From: Bosea sp. BIWAKO-01
GTDB taxonomy: Bacteria; Pseudomonadota; Alphaproteobacteria; Rhizobiales; Beijerinckiaceae
Length of the DNA stretch: 64,000 nt
Direction: 5' to 3'
NCBI RefSeq assembly: GCF_001748145.1
Contig: NZ_BCQA01000001.1
Span: 1,857,501-1,921,500, forward strand
A program made the position numbers and the translations under genes. Positions 36,939 to 45,919 of the stretch are shown here, piece by piece (positions within the stretch are counted from its first letter, which is position 1; every line of letters starts with the position of its first letter). The notes beneath the pieces were generated by a model, which ran no database searches, was not told the DNA's origin, and saw only the letters and a list, made by a program, of their open reading frames with translations.

Positions 36939-37638
36939 GCGGCTCCTCGAGCGGCGTCGCGTCGCGACCGCGCAGAACGATGTCGAACTGGTATCCGAGC
37001 GCCCATTCCGGTTCGGTCGTGTCGATGTCGAAGCGCGAGATCAGGCGCTCCCGTGCCTTCGCGTCCGGGATCGACTGGAAGATCGGGTCGTAGGCGAAAA
37101 GCGGATCGCCCGGGAAATACATCTGGGTGATCACGCGTGAGAGGAAGCTCGGCCCAAACAGCGAGAAATGGATATGCGCCGGGCGCCAGGCATTGTGATG
37201 GTTGCGCCAGGGATAGGCGCCGGGCTTGATGGTGACGAAGCGATAGCGCCCCTCCGCATCGGTCATGGCGCGGCCGGCCCCCGTGAAGTTCGGGTCGAGC
37301 GGCGCGGGATGCTGATCGCGCAGATGAACGTAGCGCCCGGCCGCGTTGGCTTGCCAGATCTCGACCAGGGTATGCGGCACCGGCCTGCCATCCTCGTCAA
37401 GCACCCGGCCCGTCACGATGATCCGCTCGCCGAGCGGCTCACCCTCATGCTGCAGGGTCAGGTCTGAATCGCCGGCTTGCACGGCGCTATGGCCGAACGC
37501 CGGACCGCTGATCTCCGACAGCGTATGCGGCAGCAGGATCAGGGGCTGCGAGGGCGCGCGCTTCAGCGTGCTCGTATAGGCCGGCGACGCGTTGAGCGGA
37601 TGGGCCTTCAGGCCATCGCGTGGATAGATCAGGCTCAT
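36928..37638 (-). CDS. pcaH: Protocatechuate 3,4-dioxygenase beta subunit
   Basis: 236 residues from MSLIYPRDG. The four non-haem iron ligands are visible: Tyr in AAGRYVH, Tyr in PGAYPW and two His in RPAHIHFSLFG. This is the catalytic subunit of ring cleavage in the beta-ketoadipate pathway. Its ATG overlaps the pcaJ stop by four bases. Confidence 0.96.
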   Translation of the reverse strand: MSLIYPRDGLKAHPLNASPAYTSTLKRAPSQPLILLPHTLSEISGPAFGHSAVQAGDSDLTLQHEGEPLGERIIVTGRVLDEDGRPVPHTLVEIWQANAAGRYVHLRDQHPAPLDPNFTGAGRAMTDAEGRYRFVTIKPGAYPWRNHHNAWRPAHIHFSLFGPSFLSRVITQMYFPGDPLFAYDPIFQSIPDAKARERLISRFDIDTTEPEWALGYQFDIVLRGRDATPLEEPHDD

Positions 37639-38420
37639 GCCGCTACTCCATGCGCTCGCTTGGTCCGGGCGTGCAGATCGCGCAGGATCTCGATCTCCTG
37701 CGCGGTCGGCGCCGGAGTTTCGACGAGTTCGCCAGCGAAACGCAAGGTCCAGCCGCAACCGGCCTGAACCTGATCCCGCGTCACGCCGGGATGCAGCGCA
37801 GTCACAGTCAGCTCGGCGGTCTCGGCATCGGGTTCCATGACGCAAAGATCGGTGATCACCTTGGTCGGCCCCATGGTCTTGAGGCCGAGCCGTGCCCGGT
37901 CGCCATTGCCCTTGCCGTGGCCGAAGGATGTGATGAAGGGCAGCGTCTCGACGAAGGCCCGCGAGCCCATGGCCATCGTGATGAAGATCTCGCCACAATT
38001 GCTGGCGATCTCCGGCGCGCCGCCGCCGCCGGGAAGCCTCACCTTGGGCGCGGCATAGTCCCCGACGACGGTGGTGTTCAGATTGGCAAAGCGATCGATC
38101 TGCGCGCCGCCCAGGAAGCCAATGGTGATCCGGCCGCCCTGCAGCCAGTAGCGAAACATCTCGGGCACGCCGACCGTGGTCAGCGCGGTATCACAGAGCT
38201 CCCCGTCGCCGATCGAGAGCGGCAGCACGGAGGGGCGGGTCGAGAGCGTACCGGATTCGTAGATCAGCGTGATCTTCGGGGCATGCGTCAGGCGCGCCAG
38301 GTTGCAGGCGGCCGAGGGCGCGCCGATGCCGACGAAGCAGACGTCGTCATTGGTCAGCAGGCGGGCGGCCGCGATGCTCATCATCTCGGTGGGCGTGTGG
38401 CTGATGGGAGTATGACTCAT
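37635..38420 (-). CDS. pcaJ: 3-oxoadipate CoA-transferase subunit B
   Basis: 261 residues from MSHTPISHT. A CoA-transferase family I beta subunit: FVGIGAPSAACNLARL near the N-terminus, YESGTLSTRPSVLPLS with the probable catalytic Glu, and FLGGAQIDRFANLNTTVVG. It activates 3-oxoadipate with CoA from succinyl-CoA. It lies 11 bases after pcaI and overlaps pcaH. The glutaconate-CoA-transferase-like form is usual in Hyphomicrobiales. Confidence 0.92.
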   Translation of the reverse strand: MSHTPISHTPTEMMSIAAARLLTNDDVCFVGIGAPSAACNLARLTHAPKITLIYESGTLSTRPSVLPLSIGDGELCDTALTTVGVPEMFRYWLQGGRITIGFLGGAQIDRFANLNTTVVGDYAAPKVRLPGGGGAPEIASNCGEIFITMAMGSRAFVETLPFITSFGHGKGNGDRARLGLKTMGPTKVITDLCVMEPDAETAELTVTALHPGVTRDQVQAGCGWTLRFAGELVETPAPTAQEIEILRDLHARTKRAHGVAA

Positions 38421-38431
38421 GGCACTGATCC

Positions 38432-39289
38432 TCACGCGGCCTGCCGAGCAAGGCCGGCATGGTGGGCAAACACCTCCGGCCCCTGCTCCAGGACATTTGC
38501 CTTCATCCAAGCCATGAATGTGTCACGCTCCCGGGAGATCTTGTCCCAGGCAATGTAGAAATCATTGGCGCGCTTGTAATAACCCTGGGCGTAGGACGGG
38601 TAGGCGCCGCCCGGCACCTTGGCGATGGCGGTCACCACCCAGGACGGCAGGATAACGGCATTGGCATTGCGTGGGCCAAAGTCCTCGACGATCTCCTCGA
38701 CGGTGACCAGCGAACGCCTGGCCGCCAGCACGACCTCCTTCTGCACGCCGACGATGCCCTCGAGCAGGACATTGCCCTCGCGGTCCGCCTTCAGCGCATG
38801 AATGACAGCTGCGTCGGGCCGAATGGCGGGAACCGTCGCCAGGACTTCCCCGGTATAGGGGCAGGTAACGGATTTGATCCGGGGATTGACCTTGGGCAGG
38901 TCGACGCCCTTGTAGCCGCGAAACACTGCGAAGGGCAGGTTGGCGGCGCCGGCCTCATAGGCATTGGCCATGGCGGCGTGGCTGTGCTCTTCAAGCTCAA
39001 GCTTATGCGGCCAGCCATTCTCGACCGCATCGCGCAGACGATGCAGCGAGCCGACGCCAGGGTTGCCGCCCCAGGAGAAGACCAGCTTTTCGGCGCAGCC
39101 CATCCCGATCATCTGATCGTAGATCAGGTCGGGCGTCATGCGGATCAGCGTCAGTCGCTTGCGGCCCTGACGGATCACCTCATGCCCGGCAGCATGCGGG
39201 ATGAGATGAGTGAAGCCTTCCATCGCGACGGAGCAGCCGTCACGCACCACCGCCTCGATTCCCTCGGCGAGGGAGACGAACTCAGCCAC
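38432..39289 (-). CDS. pcaI: 3-oxoadipate CoA-transferase subunit A
   Basis: 285 residues, a CoA-transferase alpha subunit with the glycine-rich CoA loop FSWGGNPGVGSLHRL and LLEGIVGVQKEVV. It is the first gene of pcaIJHG. It is divergent from the regulator PcaR, with a TGTGCG-N5-CGCACA operator in between. Genes for the carboxymuconate steps (pcaB, C, D) and the thiolase (pcaF) are not in the window. Confidence 0.92.
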   Translation of the reverse strand: MAEFVSLAEGIEAVVRDGCSVAMEGFTHLIPHAAGHEVIRQGRKRLTLIRMTPDLIYDQMIGMGCAEKLVFSWGGNPGVGSLHRLRDAVENGWPHKLELEEHSHAAMANAYEAGAANLPFAVFRGYKGVDLPKVNPRIKSVTCPYTGEVLATVPAIRPDAAVIHALKADREGNVLLEGIVGVQKEVVLAARRSLVTVEEIVEDFGPRNANAVILPSWVVTAIAKVPGGAYPSYAQGYYKRANDFYIAWDKISRERDTFMAWMKANVLEQGPEVFAHHAGLARQAA

Positions 39290-39307
39290 CTTGACATCTC
39301 CTCATTT

Positions 39308-39324
39308 TGTGCGTTAATCGCACA
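39308..39324. promoter_or_regulatory. Probable PcaR operator TGTGCG-TTAAT-CGCACA
   Basis: Perfect 6-bp arms with a 5-base centre, 19 bases upstream of pcaI and 48 bases before the likely pcaR start. The wording resembles the ATAATCGCAC-type boxes I recall for IclR-family Pca regulators. It would control both pcaI and pcaR. Confidence 0.65.
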
Positions 39325-39371
39325 TCGTTTTGATTTTCGAACAATACCCATTGCGTCAACAGGGGTCAAGA

Positions 39372-40139
39372 TTGGACACGGCAGCGTCGGATCGCGACCA
39401 TATGGCCGCCTTGGAAAAGGGGCTGGCCGTGATCGAATGCTTCGACGCGGCGCATGAGAAGCTCACCATCGCAGACGTGGCGCGCGCCACCGAATTGTCC
39501 CGCGCGGCGGCCCGGCGCTGCCTTCTCACCCTCACAAGGATCGGCTACGCCGAATTCGACGGCAAGTTCTTCCGGCTGACGCCGCGCGTGCTCAGGCTCG
39601 GCCATGCCTGGCTGGCCTCCAGCGCCCTGCCCCAGCTCGTCCAGCCCTTCCTGGAGCGGTTGTCCGAGGAAACCCATGAATCCTCCTCGGCTTCACTGCT
39701 TGACGGGCACGAGATCGTCTATATCGCGCGTTCGGCGCAGAGGCGGATCATGTCCGTCGGCCTTTCCGTCGGCTCGCGTCTGCCCGCCTTCTGCACCTCG
39801 ATGGGGCGCGTCCTGCTCGCAGCGCTGCCACCGGACGAGGCCCGCGAACGGATTCTGTCCGGCCGGCCGCGAGCCCTGACGTCCCATACCGTGACAGAAC
39901 CCGATCGGATCATGACCGCCTTGGCGGCGGCCCGCGAACAGGGTTACAGCGTGGTCGATCAGGAACTGGAACTTGGCCTGATATCCATGGCACTCCCCCT
40001 CGCCAATGCGCGTGGCGAGACCGTTGCCGCCTTCAATATTTCCGGGCAGGTACAGCGAACCTCAGCCGAAGAGATGGTGGCGCAGTTCCTGCCGCGCATG
40101 CGCTCGATGCAGGCGATGCTGCGCCCGCTGATCAAGTAA
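39372..40139 (+). CDS. pcaR: IclR-family regulator of protocatechuate catabolism (PcaR)
   Basis: About 255 residues from a TTG at 39372 preceded by AGGGG; an earlier TTG at 39330 would add 14 residues but lacks a ribosome site. An N-terminal helix-turn-helix (IADVARATELSRAAARRCLLTL) and the IclR effector domain (SVGSRLPAFCTSMGRVLLAALP, QELELGLISMALPL) match PcaR/PcaU. These respond to beta-ketoadipate or protocatechuate. It is divergent from pcaIJHG. An aldose epimerase follows 10 bases downstream and is probably co-transcribed. Confidence 0.9.
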   Translation: MDTAASDRDHMAALEKGLAVIECFDAAHEKLTIADVARATELSRAAARRCLLTLTRIGYAEFDGKFFRLTPRVLRLGHAWLASSALPQLVQPFLERLSEETHESSSASLLDGHEIVYIARSAQRRIMSVGLSVGSRLPAFCTSMGRVLLAALPPDEARERILSGRPRALTSHTVTEPDRIMTALAAAREQGYSVVDQELELGLISMALPLANARGETVAAFNISGQVQRTSAEEMVAQFLPRMRSMQAMLRPLIK

Positions 40140-40149
40140 GGACATCACG

Positions 40150-41040
40150 ATGATTGCCCTGCAGTCCGGACCTCTCTCCGCCGCGATCGCGCCCGAGATC
40201 GGTGCGATGGTGACCGCGCTCGAATGGCGCGCGCCTGACGGGCAATTGCATTCGCTCCTGCGGGCGCCGGCGGGGGCGGTTCCCTCCATCGCGGCCCCCA
40301 ATCGCTTCGGCAGCTGGGCCATGCTGCCCTTTGCCAACCGCGCCTTCGATTGTGTCATCGATGATGGCGAGCAGCGCTTTCGGGTGCCCGCGAACGATCC
40401 TGCGGGAACCGGCAGCATTCATGGCTTCGGCTGGCAGTCGGCCTGGGAGATTCTGCGGTATGACCACGGCCATACCGTCCTGGAACATCGGCGCAGCGCG
40501 GGTGAAGACCCGTATCGCTACCGCGCGCGACAGGAGATCAGCCTCGACGATTCCGGTATGACCATCGCCCTTGCGATCATCAACGAGGCGGACGTGGCCC
40601 TACCCTTTGGCTTCGGACTGCATCCCTGGTTCCCCGCGGCGGCAGATACGCGGCTCAGGATGCGCTCCGAAGGCGCGCTGATCCTCGGCAACGGCTTCCG
40701 CGCAACCGGCGCGCAAGCGCTCGAAGCCGGCGGCCCCTATGCGGCCAGCCCCCTCTTTGCAACCGAGACGGAAACGGCCTGGAGCTTCCTCGGCTGGGAT
40801 GGCACAGCGCGCATCGACACGCCTTCGCGCGGCGTCGCGATCACCGTCACGGCAAGCGAAACGCTGCGCTGCCCGGTCGTATGGGCGCCTGCCGGTGCCG
40901 ACTTCCTCTGCGTCGAGCCGCAAAGCCACGCCATCGGTTCGCCGAGCGAGGCTGCAGCACGTGCGTCCTCCCCCCTAACCCGGCTTCAACCGGGCGAGAC
41001 GCTCAGCGGCTGGATGCGGATCGCGGCGGAGGCGATCTGA
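40150..41040 (+). CDS. Aldose 1-epimerase family protein
   Basis: 296 residues of the galactose mutarotase superfamily. The catalytic histidines are probably in GSIHGFGWQ and GFGLHPWF, with a carboxylate near CVEPQSHA. It interconverts sugar anomers. It starts 10 bases after pcaR, an odd partner for an aromatic-pathway regulator, and converges on an L,D-transpeptidase with a 5-base gap. Confidence 0.85.
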   Translation: MIALQSGPLSAAIAPEIGAMVTALEWRAPDGQLHSLLRAPAGAVPSIAAPNRFGSWAMLPFANRAFDCVIDDGEQRFRVPANDPAGTGSIHGFGWQSAWEILRYDHGHTVLEHRRSAGEDPYRYRARQEISLDDSGMTIALAIINEADVALPFGFGLHPWFPAAADTRLRMRSEGALILGNGFRATGAQALEAGGPYAASPLFATETETAWSFLGWDGTARIDTPSRGVAITVTASETLRCPVVWAPAGADFLCVEPQSHAIGSPSEAAARASSPLTRLQPGETLSGWMRIAAEAI

Positions 41041-41045
41041 AGTCC

Positions 41046-41711
41046 CTATCTCCAGGTCGGCCCGGCCCGGTAGGGCTGGTAGCCATAGGCGTTGGGCGGC
41101 AGCGTCGGCCGCATGAAGAGCTGATCACGCGCCGCGTCCCAGTTCGGCGCGCCACGCTGATGCGCGATCGCAGCCGCACGCTGCTTGGATTTCGACTGCG
41201 CGAGGGCGACCTTGCTCTTTTGAGGCGCCTTCGCGAGCTTGCTCTTGGCACCGCCTGCCCTGGCAAATTGCGACAACCCGTCCGAGCTGGCTCCATTCAG
41301 CGCAATGCGCGTCTGGCCGGCACCGTGCTTCTTGACCAACGCAAACAGCTTGGCAGCATGGGCTGGATGCAGCCGAATGCAGCCATGCGATGCCGGCCGA
41401 CCGAGAGCACCTACCGCTGTCGTGCCGTGGATGGCATAGCCACCGCGGAAGAACACGGAATAGGGCATCGCTCCGCCATATTTGCGCGAGTACCAACTCC
41501 GCTCCAGCCGCGTCGGGCTATAGACGCCGTTGGGCGAGCGGAATCCCTTGCGGCCGGACGAGATCGCCCAATTGTAGATCTCCCCGTCAGTCGTCGTCAC
41601 CTGCATGCGCTGGGCAGCCAGGTCGACGCGGACCTGAACGCCGGCCTGGGCTGAAGCCAAGCCGGCAAGCGAAAGAAACAATACGGCGAGGACGCCGAGA
41701 ACGCGACGCAT
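41046..41711 (-). CDS. L,D-transpeptidase (YkuD) family protein
   Basis: 221 residues from MRRVLGVLAV, with AGGAG nine bases upstream; the frame to 41765 is leader. A signal peptide (about 1-22, ASAQA) leads to the YkuD domain with His95 (AIHGTTAVG) and the catalytic SHGCIRL (His109, Cys111). It makes 3-3 peptidoglycan cross-links or attaches proteins to peptidoglycan in the periplasm. A basic Lys/Ala/Ser-rich C-terminal tail of about 70 residues could bind the wall. Confidence 0.92.
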   Translation of the reverse strand: MRRVLGVLAVLFLSLAGLASAQAGVQVRVDLAAQRMQVTTTDGEIYNWAISSGRKGFRSPNGVYSPTRLERSWYSRKYGGAMPYSVFFRGGYAIHGTTAVGALGRPASHGCIRLHPAHAAKLFALVKKHGAGQTRIALNGASSDGLSQFARAGGAKSKLAKAPQKSKVALAQSKSKQRAAAIAHQRGAPNWDAARDQLFMRPTLPPNAYGYQPYRAGPTWR

Positions 41712-41867
41712 CACACCACTCCTGAAGACGCAACCGTTGCAAGAATTCGGCATTGTCGGATGCAATGCTCCGCCGCCTTTACTCTAGGAAACGCCCTTCA
41801 GCCCCCAGTTGTAAAGCAGAAAGCCGCAACTTGGTTTCCGCGCCGCCGGTTTGACCTGCAGGCGCCG

Positions 41868-42713
41868 CTACAACATCGGCAGGGAACGGGGCTTGGGCCC
41901 GCGTGGAAAAGCAGCGTCGATCCGCGCCACATCGCTGTCGCTCAGGCGCAGCCTCAGCGCACCGGCATTGTCCTCGACATGCTGGGCCTTGGCCGCCTTC
42001 GGGATCGCGAATACCGGGGATTGGAGGGTCAGGAAGGCAAGCGCGACCTGACGCGGTGTTGCTCCATGCGCGATCGCGACATCGGCGAGCACGCGGCCTC
42101 CGGCACTTGCCGCTAAGGGAAAATCATCCTGACCAAATGGGCTGTAGGCGGTCACCGCAACGCCGTGGCGCTCGCACCACGGGATGACCATGTGCTCGAT
42201 GGCACGTTCGCCGAGATGATAGAGCACCTGGTTGCAGGCGATGATGCCCTCACCCGCAATCGCCAACGCCTCGTCGAGATCATCGACGTCGAAATTACTG
42301 ACGCCCCAGGACAGAAGCTTGCCCTCGCGCTTCAGGTCCTCGAAGGCTGCGAGAGTTTCCTCCAGCGCGTATGAGCCGCGCCAATGCAGCAGGAAGCAAT
42401 CGAGCCTGTCGGTCCGCAGCCGCCTCAGCGATTCCTCGCAAGCCCTGCGCGTACCCGCACGAGAGGCGTTTGACGGTAGCACCTTGGAAACGAGGAAGAC
42501 CTCGTCTCGCCGCCCGGCGATGGCTTCTCCGACAATCTCCTCCGAGCGGCCGGAACCATACATCTCTGCCGTGTCGAGATGGCGCAGGCCAAGGTCGAGC
42601 CCGCGCCGCAAAGCCGCCACCGCGCCGGCCCGGTCAGAGAGTTCGATGTTCCAGGAGCCCTGGCCTATGACGGGGACCGACGGGCCATTGGCTCCGAATT
42701 GCCGGGCCTGCAT
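41868..42713 (-). CDS. Aldo/keto reductase
   Basis: 281 residues, a TIM-barrel NADPH-dependent oxidoreductase. The catalytic tetrad is visible: Asp and Tyr in HLDTAEMYGSG, Lys in VFLVSKVLP, and His in FLLHWRG. WGVSNFD and IPKAAKAQHVEDN line the active and cofactor sites. It resembles the YeaE/MPH1-type group. It lies 25 bases after folC on the same strand, so may be the last gene of the trp-acc-fol operon. Confidence 0.88.
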   Translation of the reverse strand: MQARQFGANGPSVPVIGQGSWNIELSDRAGAVAALRRGLDLGLRHLDTAEMYGSGRSEEIVGEAIAGRRDEVFLVSKVLPSNASRAGTRRACEESLRRLRTDRLDCFLLHWRGSYALEETLAAFEDLKREGKLLSWGVSNFDVDDLDEALAIAGEGIIACNQVLYHLGERAIEHMVIPWCERHGVAVTAYSPFGQDDFPLAASAGGRVLADVAIAHGATPRQVALAFLTLQSPVFAIPKAAKAQHVEDNAGALRLRLSDSDVARIDAAFPRGPKPRSLPML

Positions 42714-42738
42714 CGCACTCTCCCCATCCGTGCCAGTG

Positions 42739-44061
42739 CTACACCGGCGGCGTACCGTTGGCCGAAAGCACTTCGCCGGCCAGATAGAGCGAGCCGCAGA
42801 TCAGGATGCGCGGCGGCGCCCGCCAGGTCCGCACTGCGATCTCGCGCAGCGCGTGCTCGACGGAACCTGCGACCTCGGCATTCAACCCGGCGCCCCGCGC
42901 GAGAGCCGCAACCTCCTCGGCCGGGCGGGCGGCAAGCTGGTTGTGGATCGGCACGGCGAAGAGCGCGTGCGCGAGACCCTTGAAATGCCCGAGCGTCGCC
43001 GTTGCGTCCTTGGTCGAGAGCAATCCCGCGATCATGACGAGCGGAGCTGGATTCTTCTCCTCCAGATCGGCCATCGCCTGCGCGAGAACACGGCCGCCAT
43101 CGGGATTGTGGCCGCCATCGAGCCAGAGCTCGGCGCCGGCGGGCACGAGCTCGGCGAGTTGGCCGCGCGCCAGCCTTTGCAGCCGTGCCGGCCATTCGGC
43201 ATTGAGCATGCCCTGCTCGAAGACGCGGGCCGGCAGGCCGCCATATCCGGCTGCGCGCAAGGCCGCGATCGCTGTACCGGCATTGACGTGCTGATGACGC
43301 CCGGTGAGGCGCGGCAACGGCAGATCGAGCAGGCCGTCGCCATCCTCGTAGACCAGCCGTCCACCCGCCTCGTGAATGTTGAAGTCCTGCGCGCCGATCA
43401 GAATTTTCGAGGCGCCCACGCGTTCGGCCGCGGCTTCGAGCACGGCCGTCGGCTCCGGTTCCTGTGGCGCAATCACGGCCGGGGCGCCGCGTTTGAAGAT
43501 GCCGGCCTTCTCGCCCGCGATCTTGGTGACGGTATCGCCGAGATACTCGGCGTGGTCCATCGAGACCGGCGTCACCACCGTGCAGGCGGGATGGGCGACG
43601 ACATTCGTCGTGTCGAAGCGACCGCCGAGACCGACCTCGAGCAGCAGAACATCGGCCTTGTGCTCGGAGAAGAGCAGCATGGCGGCTGAAGTGGTGATCT
43701 CGAAGAAAGTGATCTGGTCGCCGGCATTGGCCCGCTCGCAGCGCTCCAGCGCCTCGACCAGCACGGCCTCGTCGACGAAACGACCGCCGCCCGGCTGACC
43801 GAGCCGGATGCGCTCATGAAAGCGCACCAGATGCGGAGAGGTGTAGACATGGACGCTGAGACCCGCCGCCTCGAGAATCGCCCGCATGAAGGCGATGGTC
43901 GAACCCTTGCCATTGGTGCCGGCGACATGGATCACTGGCGGCAGGCGCTTGTGCGGATCGCCGAGCCGCTCCAGCAAGGTCAGGATGCGGCCGAGCGAGA
44001 GATCGATCAGCTTGGGATGCAGCGCCAGGAAGCGCGCCAGCAACGTGTCGGAAGACCCCAT
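42739..44061 (-). CDS. folC: Bifunctional folylpolyglutamate / dihydrofolate synthase
   Basis: 440 residues. A Mur-ligase-like ATPase with P-loop HVAGTNGKGST, the omega-loop YTSPHLVRFHERI, and LLLEVGLGGRFDTTN, followed by the C-terminal domain (WLDGGHNPDGGR). It joins glutamate to dihydropteroate and extends the polyglutamate tail of folates. It lies 35 bases after accD in the conserved alphaproteobacterial trp-accD-folC string. Confidence 0.95.
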   Translation of the reverse strand: MGSSDTLLARFLALHPKLIDLSLGRILTLLERLGDPHKRLPPVIHVAGTNGKGSTIAFMRAILEAAGLSVHVYTSPHLVRFHERIRLGQPGGGRFVDEAVLVEALERCERANAGDQITFFEITTSAAMLLFSEHKADVLLLEVGLGGRFDTTNVVAHPACTVVTPVSMDHAEYLGDTVTKIAGEKAGIFKRGAPAVIAPQEPEPTAVLEAAAERVGASKILIGAQDFNIHEAGGRLVYEDGDGLLDLPLPRLTGRHQHVNAGTAIAALRAAGYGGLPARVFEQGMLNAEWPARLQRLARGQLAELVPAGAELWLDGGHNPDGGRVLAQAMADLEEKNPAPLVMIAGLLSTKDATATLGHFKGLAHALFAVPIHNQLAARPAEEVAALARGAGLNAEVAGSVEHALREIAVRTWRAPPRILICGSLYLAGEVLSANGTPPV

Positions 44062-44096
44062 GATGCGCTCGGCCCCCGGCCGTCCCGTTATCCGTG

Positions 44097-44996
44097 TCAG
44101 GCCGCTTCGGGGACCGGCCCGACCGGCTGCTTGGCGTCGGCTGCCCGCTCGGACTGCTTGGTCAGCAGGCGGCCGAGCCGCGCCAGCGTCGCCGGGATCT
44201 CATGGCGATGGACAACCATGTCGACCATGCCATGATCCTTGAGATATTCGGCGCGCTGGAAGCCCTCGGGCAGCTTCTCGCGGATGGTCTGCTCGATGAC
44301 GCGCGGACCTGCGAAACCGATCAGGGCGCCCGGCTCGGCGATATGGACGTCGCCCAGCATCGCGTAGGACGCCGTGACGCCGCCGGTGGTCGGGTTGGTC
44401 AGAACCACGAAATAGGGCAGCCCAGCCGCGCGCAGACGCCTGATCGCGACCGTCGTCCGCGGAAGCTGCATCAGCGAGAGGATGCCCTCCTGCATGCGCG
44501 CGCCGCCGGAGGCGGCGAACACGACATAGGGGGTCTTCTTCTCAAGCGCGGTTTCGGCGCCCTTGATGAAGGCTTCGCCGGCCGCCATGCCGAGCGAGCC
44601 GCCCATGAAGTGGAAATCCTGCACGGCAATCGTCAGGGGCAGGCCCTGGACGCGGCCGAAGCCGACCTTGAAGGCATCGGCCGCGCCAGTCTTGGCGCGA
44701 GCATCCTTGAGACGGTCGACATAGCGCTTCTCGTCACGGAACTTCAGCGGATCGACAGCGACCTCCGGCAGCGGGACGTCGACCCATTTGCCCTCGTCGA
44801 AGGTCAGGCGCAGCCGGTCCTGCGCGGTGACGCGCATATGATGGTCGGAGCCCGGAATGACGAAGCCATTGGCCTCGACGTCCTTGTGGAAGACCATCTG
44901 CCCGGAATCAGGGCACTTGATCCAGAGGTTCTCGGGGCTCTCGCGCTTGAACAGCGTCTTGATGCGCGGGCGAACGACTTCGGAAATCCAGTTCAT
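44097..44996 (-). CDS. accD: Acetyl-CoA carboxylase carboxyltransferase subunit beta
   Basis: 299 residues from [10 protein letters not shown]. The crotonase-like carboxyltransferase domain includes [17 protein letters not shown] and [12 protein letters not shown]. The zinc-ribbon cysteines of E. coli AccD are mostly replaced: WIKCPDSG keeps one, and PGSDHHMR lacks the second pair, a variation I recall from Hyphomicrobiales. With AccA it moves CO2 from biotin to acetyl-CoA. It starts 37 bases after trpA. Confidence 0.95.
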   Translation of the reverse strand: MNWISEVVRPRIKTLFKRESPENLWIKCPDSGQMVFHKDVEANGFVIPGSDHHMRVTAQDRLRLTFDEGKWVDVPLPEVAVDPLKFRDEKRYVDRLKDARAKTGAADAFKVGFGRVQGLPLTIAVQDFHFMGGSLGMAAGEAFIKGAETALEKKTPYVVFAASGGARMQEGILSLMQLPRTTVAIRRLRAAGLPYFVVLTNPTTGGVTASYAMLGDVHIAEPGALIGFAGPRVIEQTIREKLPEGFQRAEYLKDHGMVDMVVHRHEIPATLARLGRLLTKQSERAADAKQPVGPVPEAA

Positions 44997-45033
44997 CGGA
45001 TCATCCTTGAAACGTGTGACTGGAGCGGCCGGC

Positions 45034-45879
45034 TCAGGCCGCCTTCGAGACCGTGCGGATGCCGGCAGCCAGTTCCGCAACCAGCGAGGTGACCGCCGAA
45101 ACCGTCTTTTCCGTGGCCTTGCCGTCCGCATCCAGCGAAAGGCGAACCCGCTCGACGAGCGCGGAGCCGACAACGACCCCGTCAGCGCCCTTCGCGATGG
45201 CTGCGGCATCGGCCGCGGTCTTCACGCCAAAGCCGACAGCGACCGGCAGATCGGTGTGGCGCTTGATCCGGGCCACCGCATCGCCGACCGCGTCGTAGCT
45301 TGCGATGGCGCCGCCGGTGACGCCCGTCATCGAGACATAATAGACGAAGCCAGAGGTGTTGCTGAGCACCTTCGGCAGGCGCTTGTCGTCGGTCGTCGGC
45401 GTGGCCAGACGGATGAAGCTGATACCGGCCTCAAGAGCCGGCAGGCAGAGCTCCACATCCTCTTCCGGCGGCAGGTCGACAACGATGAGCCCATCGACGC
45501 CGATCCGGCGCGCATCCTGCAGGAAGCGCTCGACGCCATAGGCCCAGATCGGATTGTAGTATCCCATCAGCACGATCGGCGTGTCATGGCCAGCCTTGCG
45601 GAAGGACTCGACCATGGCCAGCGTCTTCTTCAGCGTCTGCCCGGACTTCAAAGCCCGCTGGCCCGCGAGCTGGATCGGTACGCCGTCGGCCATCGGATCG
45701 GTGAAGGGCACGCCGAGCTCGATCACATCCGCGCCTGCCTCAGGCAGGGCGTTGAGGATCGCGCTTGCGGTCTCGAAATCCGGGTCGCCAGCGGTGACGA
45801 AGGTCACAAGCGCTGCCCGGCCTTGGGCAGCGCAAGCGGCGAAGCGGGACTGGATGCGGGTCTGGCCGGTCTCTGTCAT
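45034..45879 (-). CDS. trpA: Tryptophan synthase alpha chain
   Basis: 281 residues, a TIM barrel. The catalytic Glu is in [10 protein letters not shown] and Asp in [12 protein letters not shown], with GVTGGA for the phosphate loop and [13 protein letters not shown] at the end. It cleaves indole-3-glycerol phosphate and channels indole to TrpB. It is separated from trpB by a SIMPL-family gene. Confidence 0.97.
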   Translation of the reverse strand: MTETGQTRIQSRFAACAAQGRAALVTFVTAGDPDFETASAILNALPEAGADVIELGVPFTDPMADGVPIQLAGQRALKSGQTLKKTLAMVESFRKAGHDTPIVLMGYYNPIWAYGVERFLQDARRIGVDGLIVVDLPPEEDVELCLPALEAGISFIRLATPTTDDKRLPKVLSNTSGFVYYVSMTGVTGGAIASYDAVGDAVARIKRHTDLPVAVGFGVKTAADAAAIAKGADGVVVGSALVERVRLSLDADGKATEKTVSAVTSLVAELAAGIRTVSKAA

Positions 45880-45919
45880 GAGCGTGCGGTTAGCATGAAG
45901 GGGGCGGGCTGGCGAGGGC

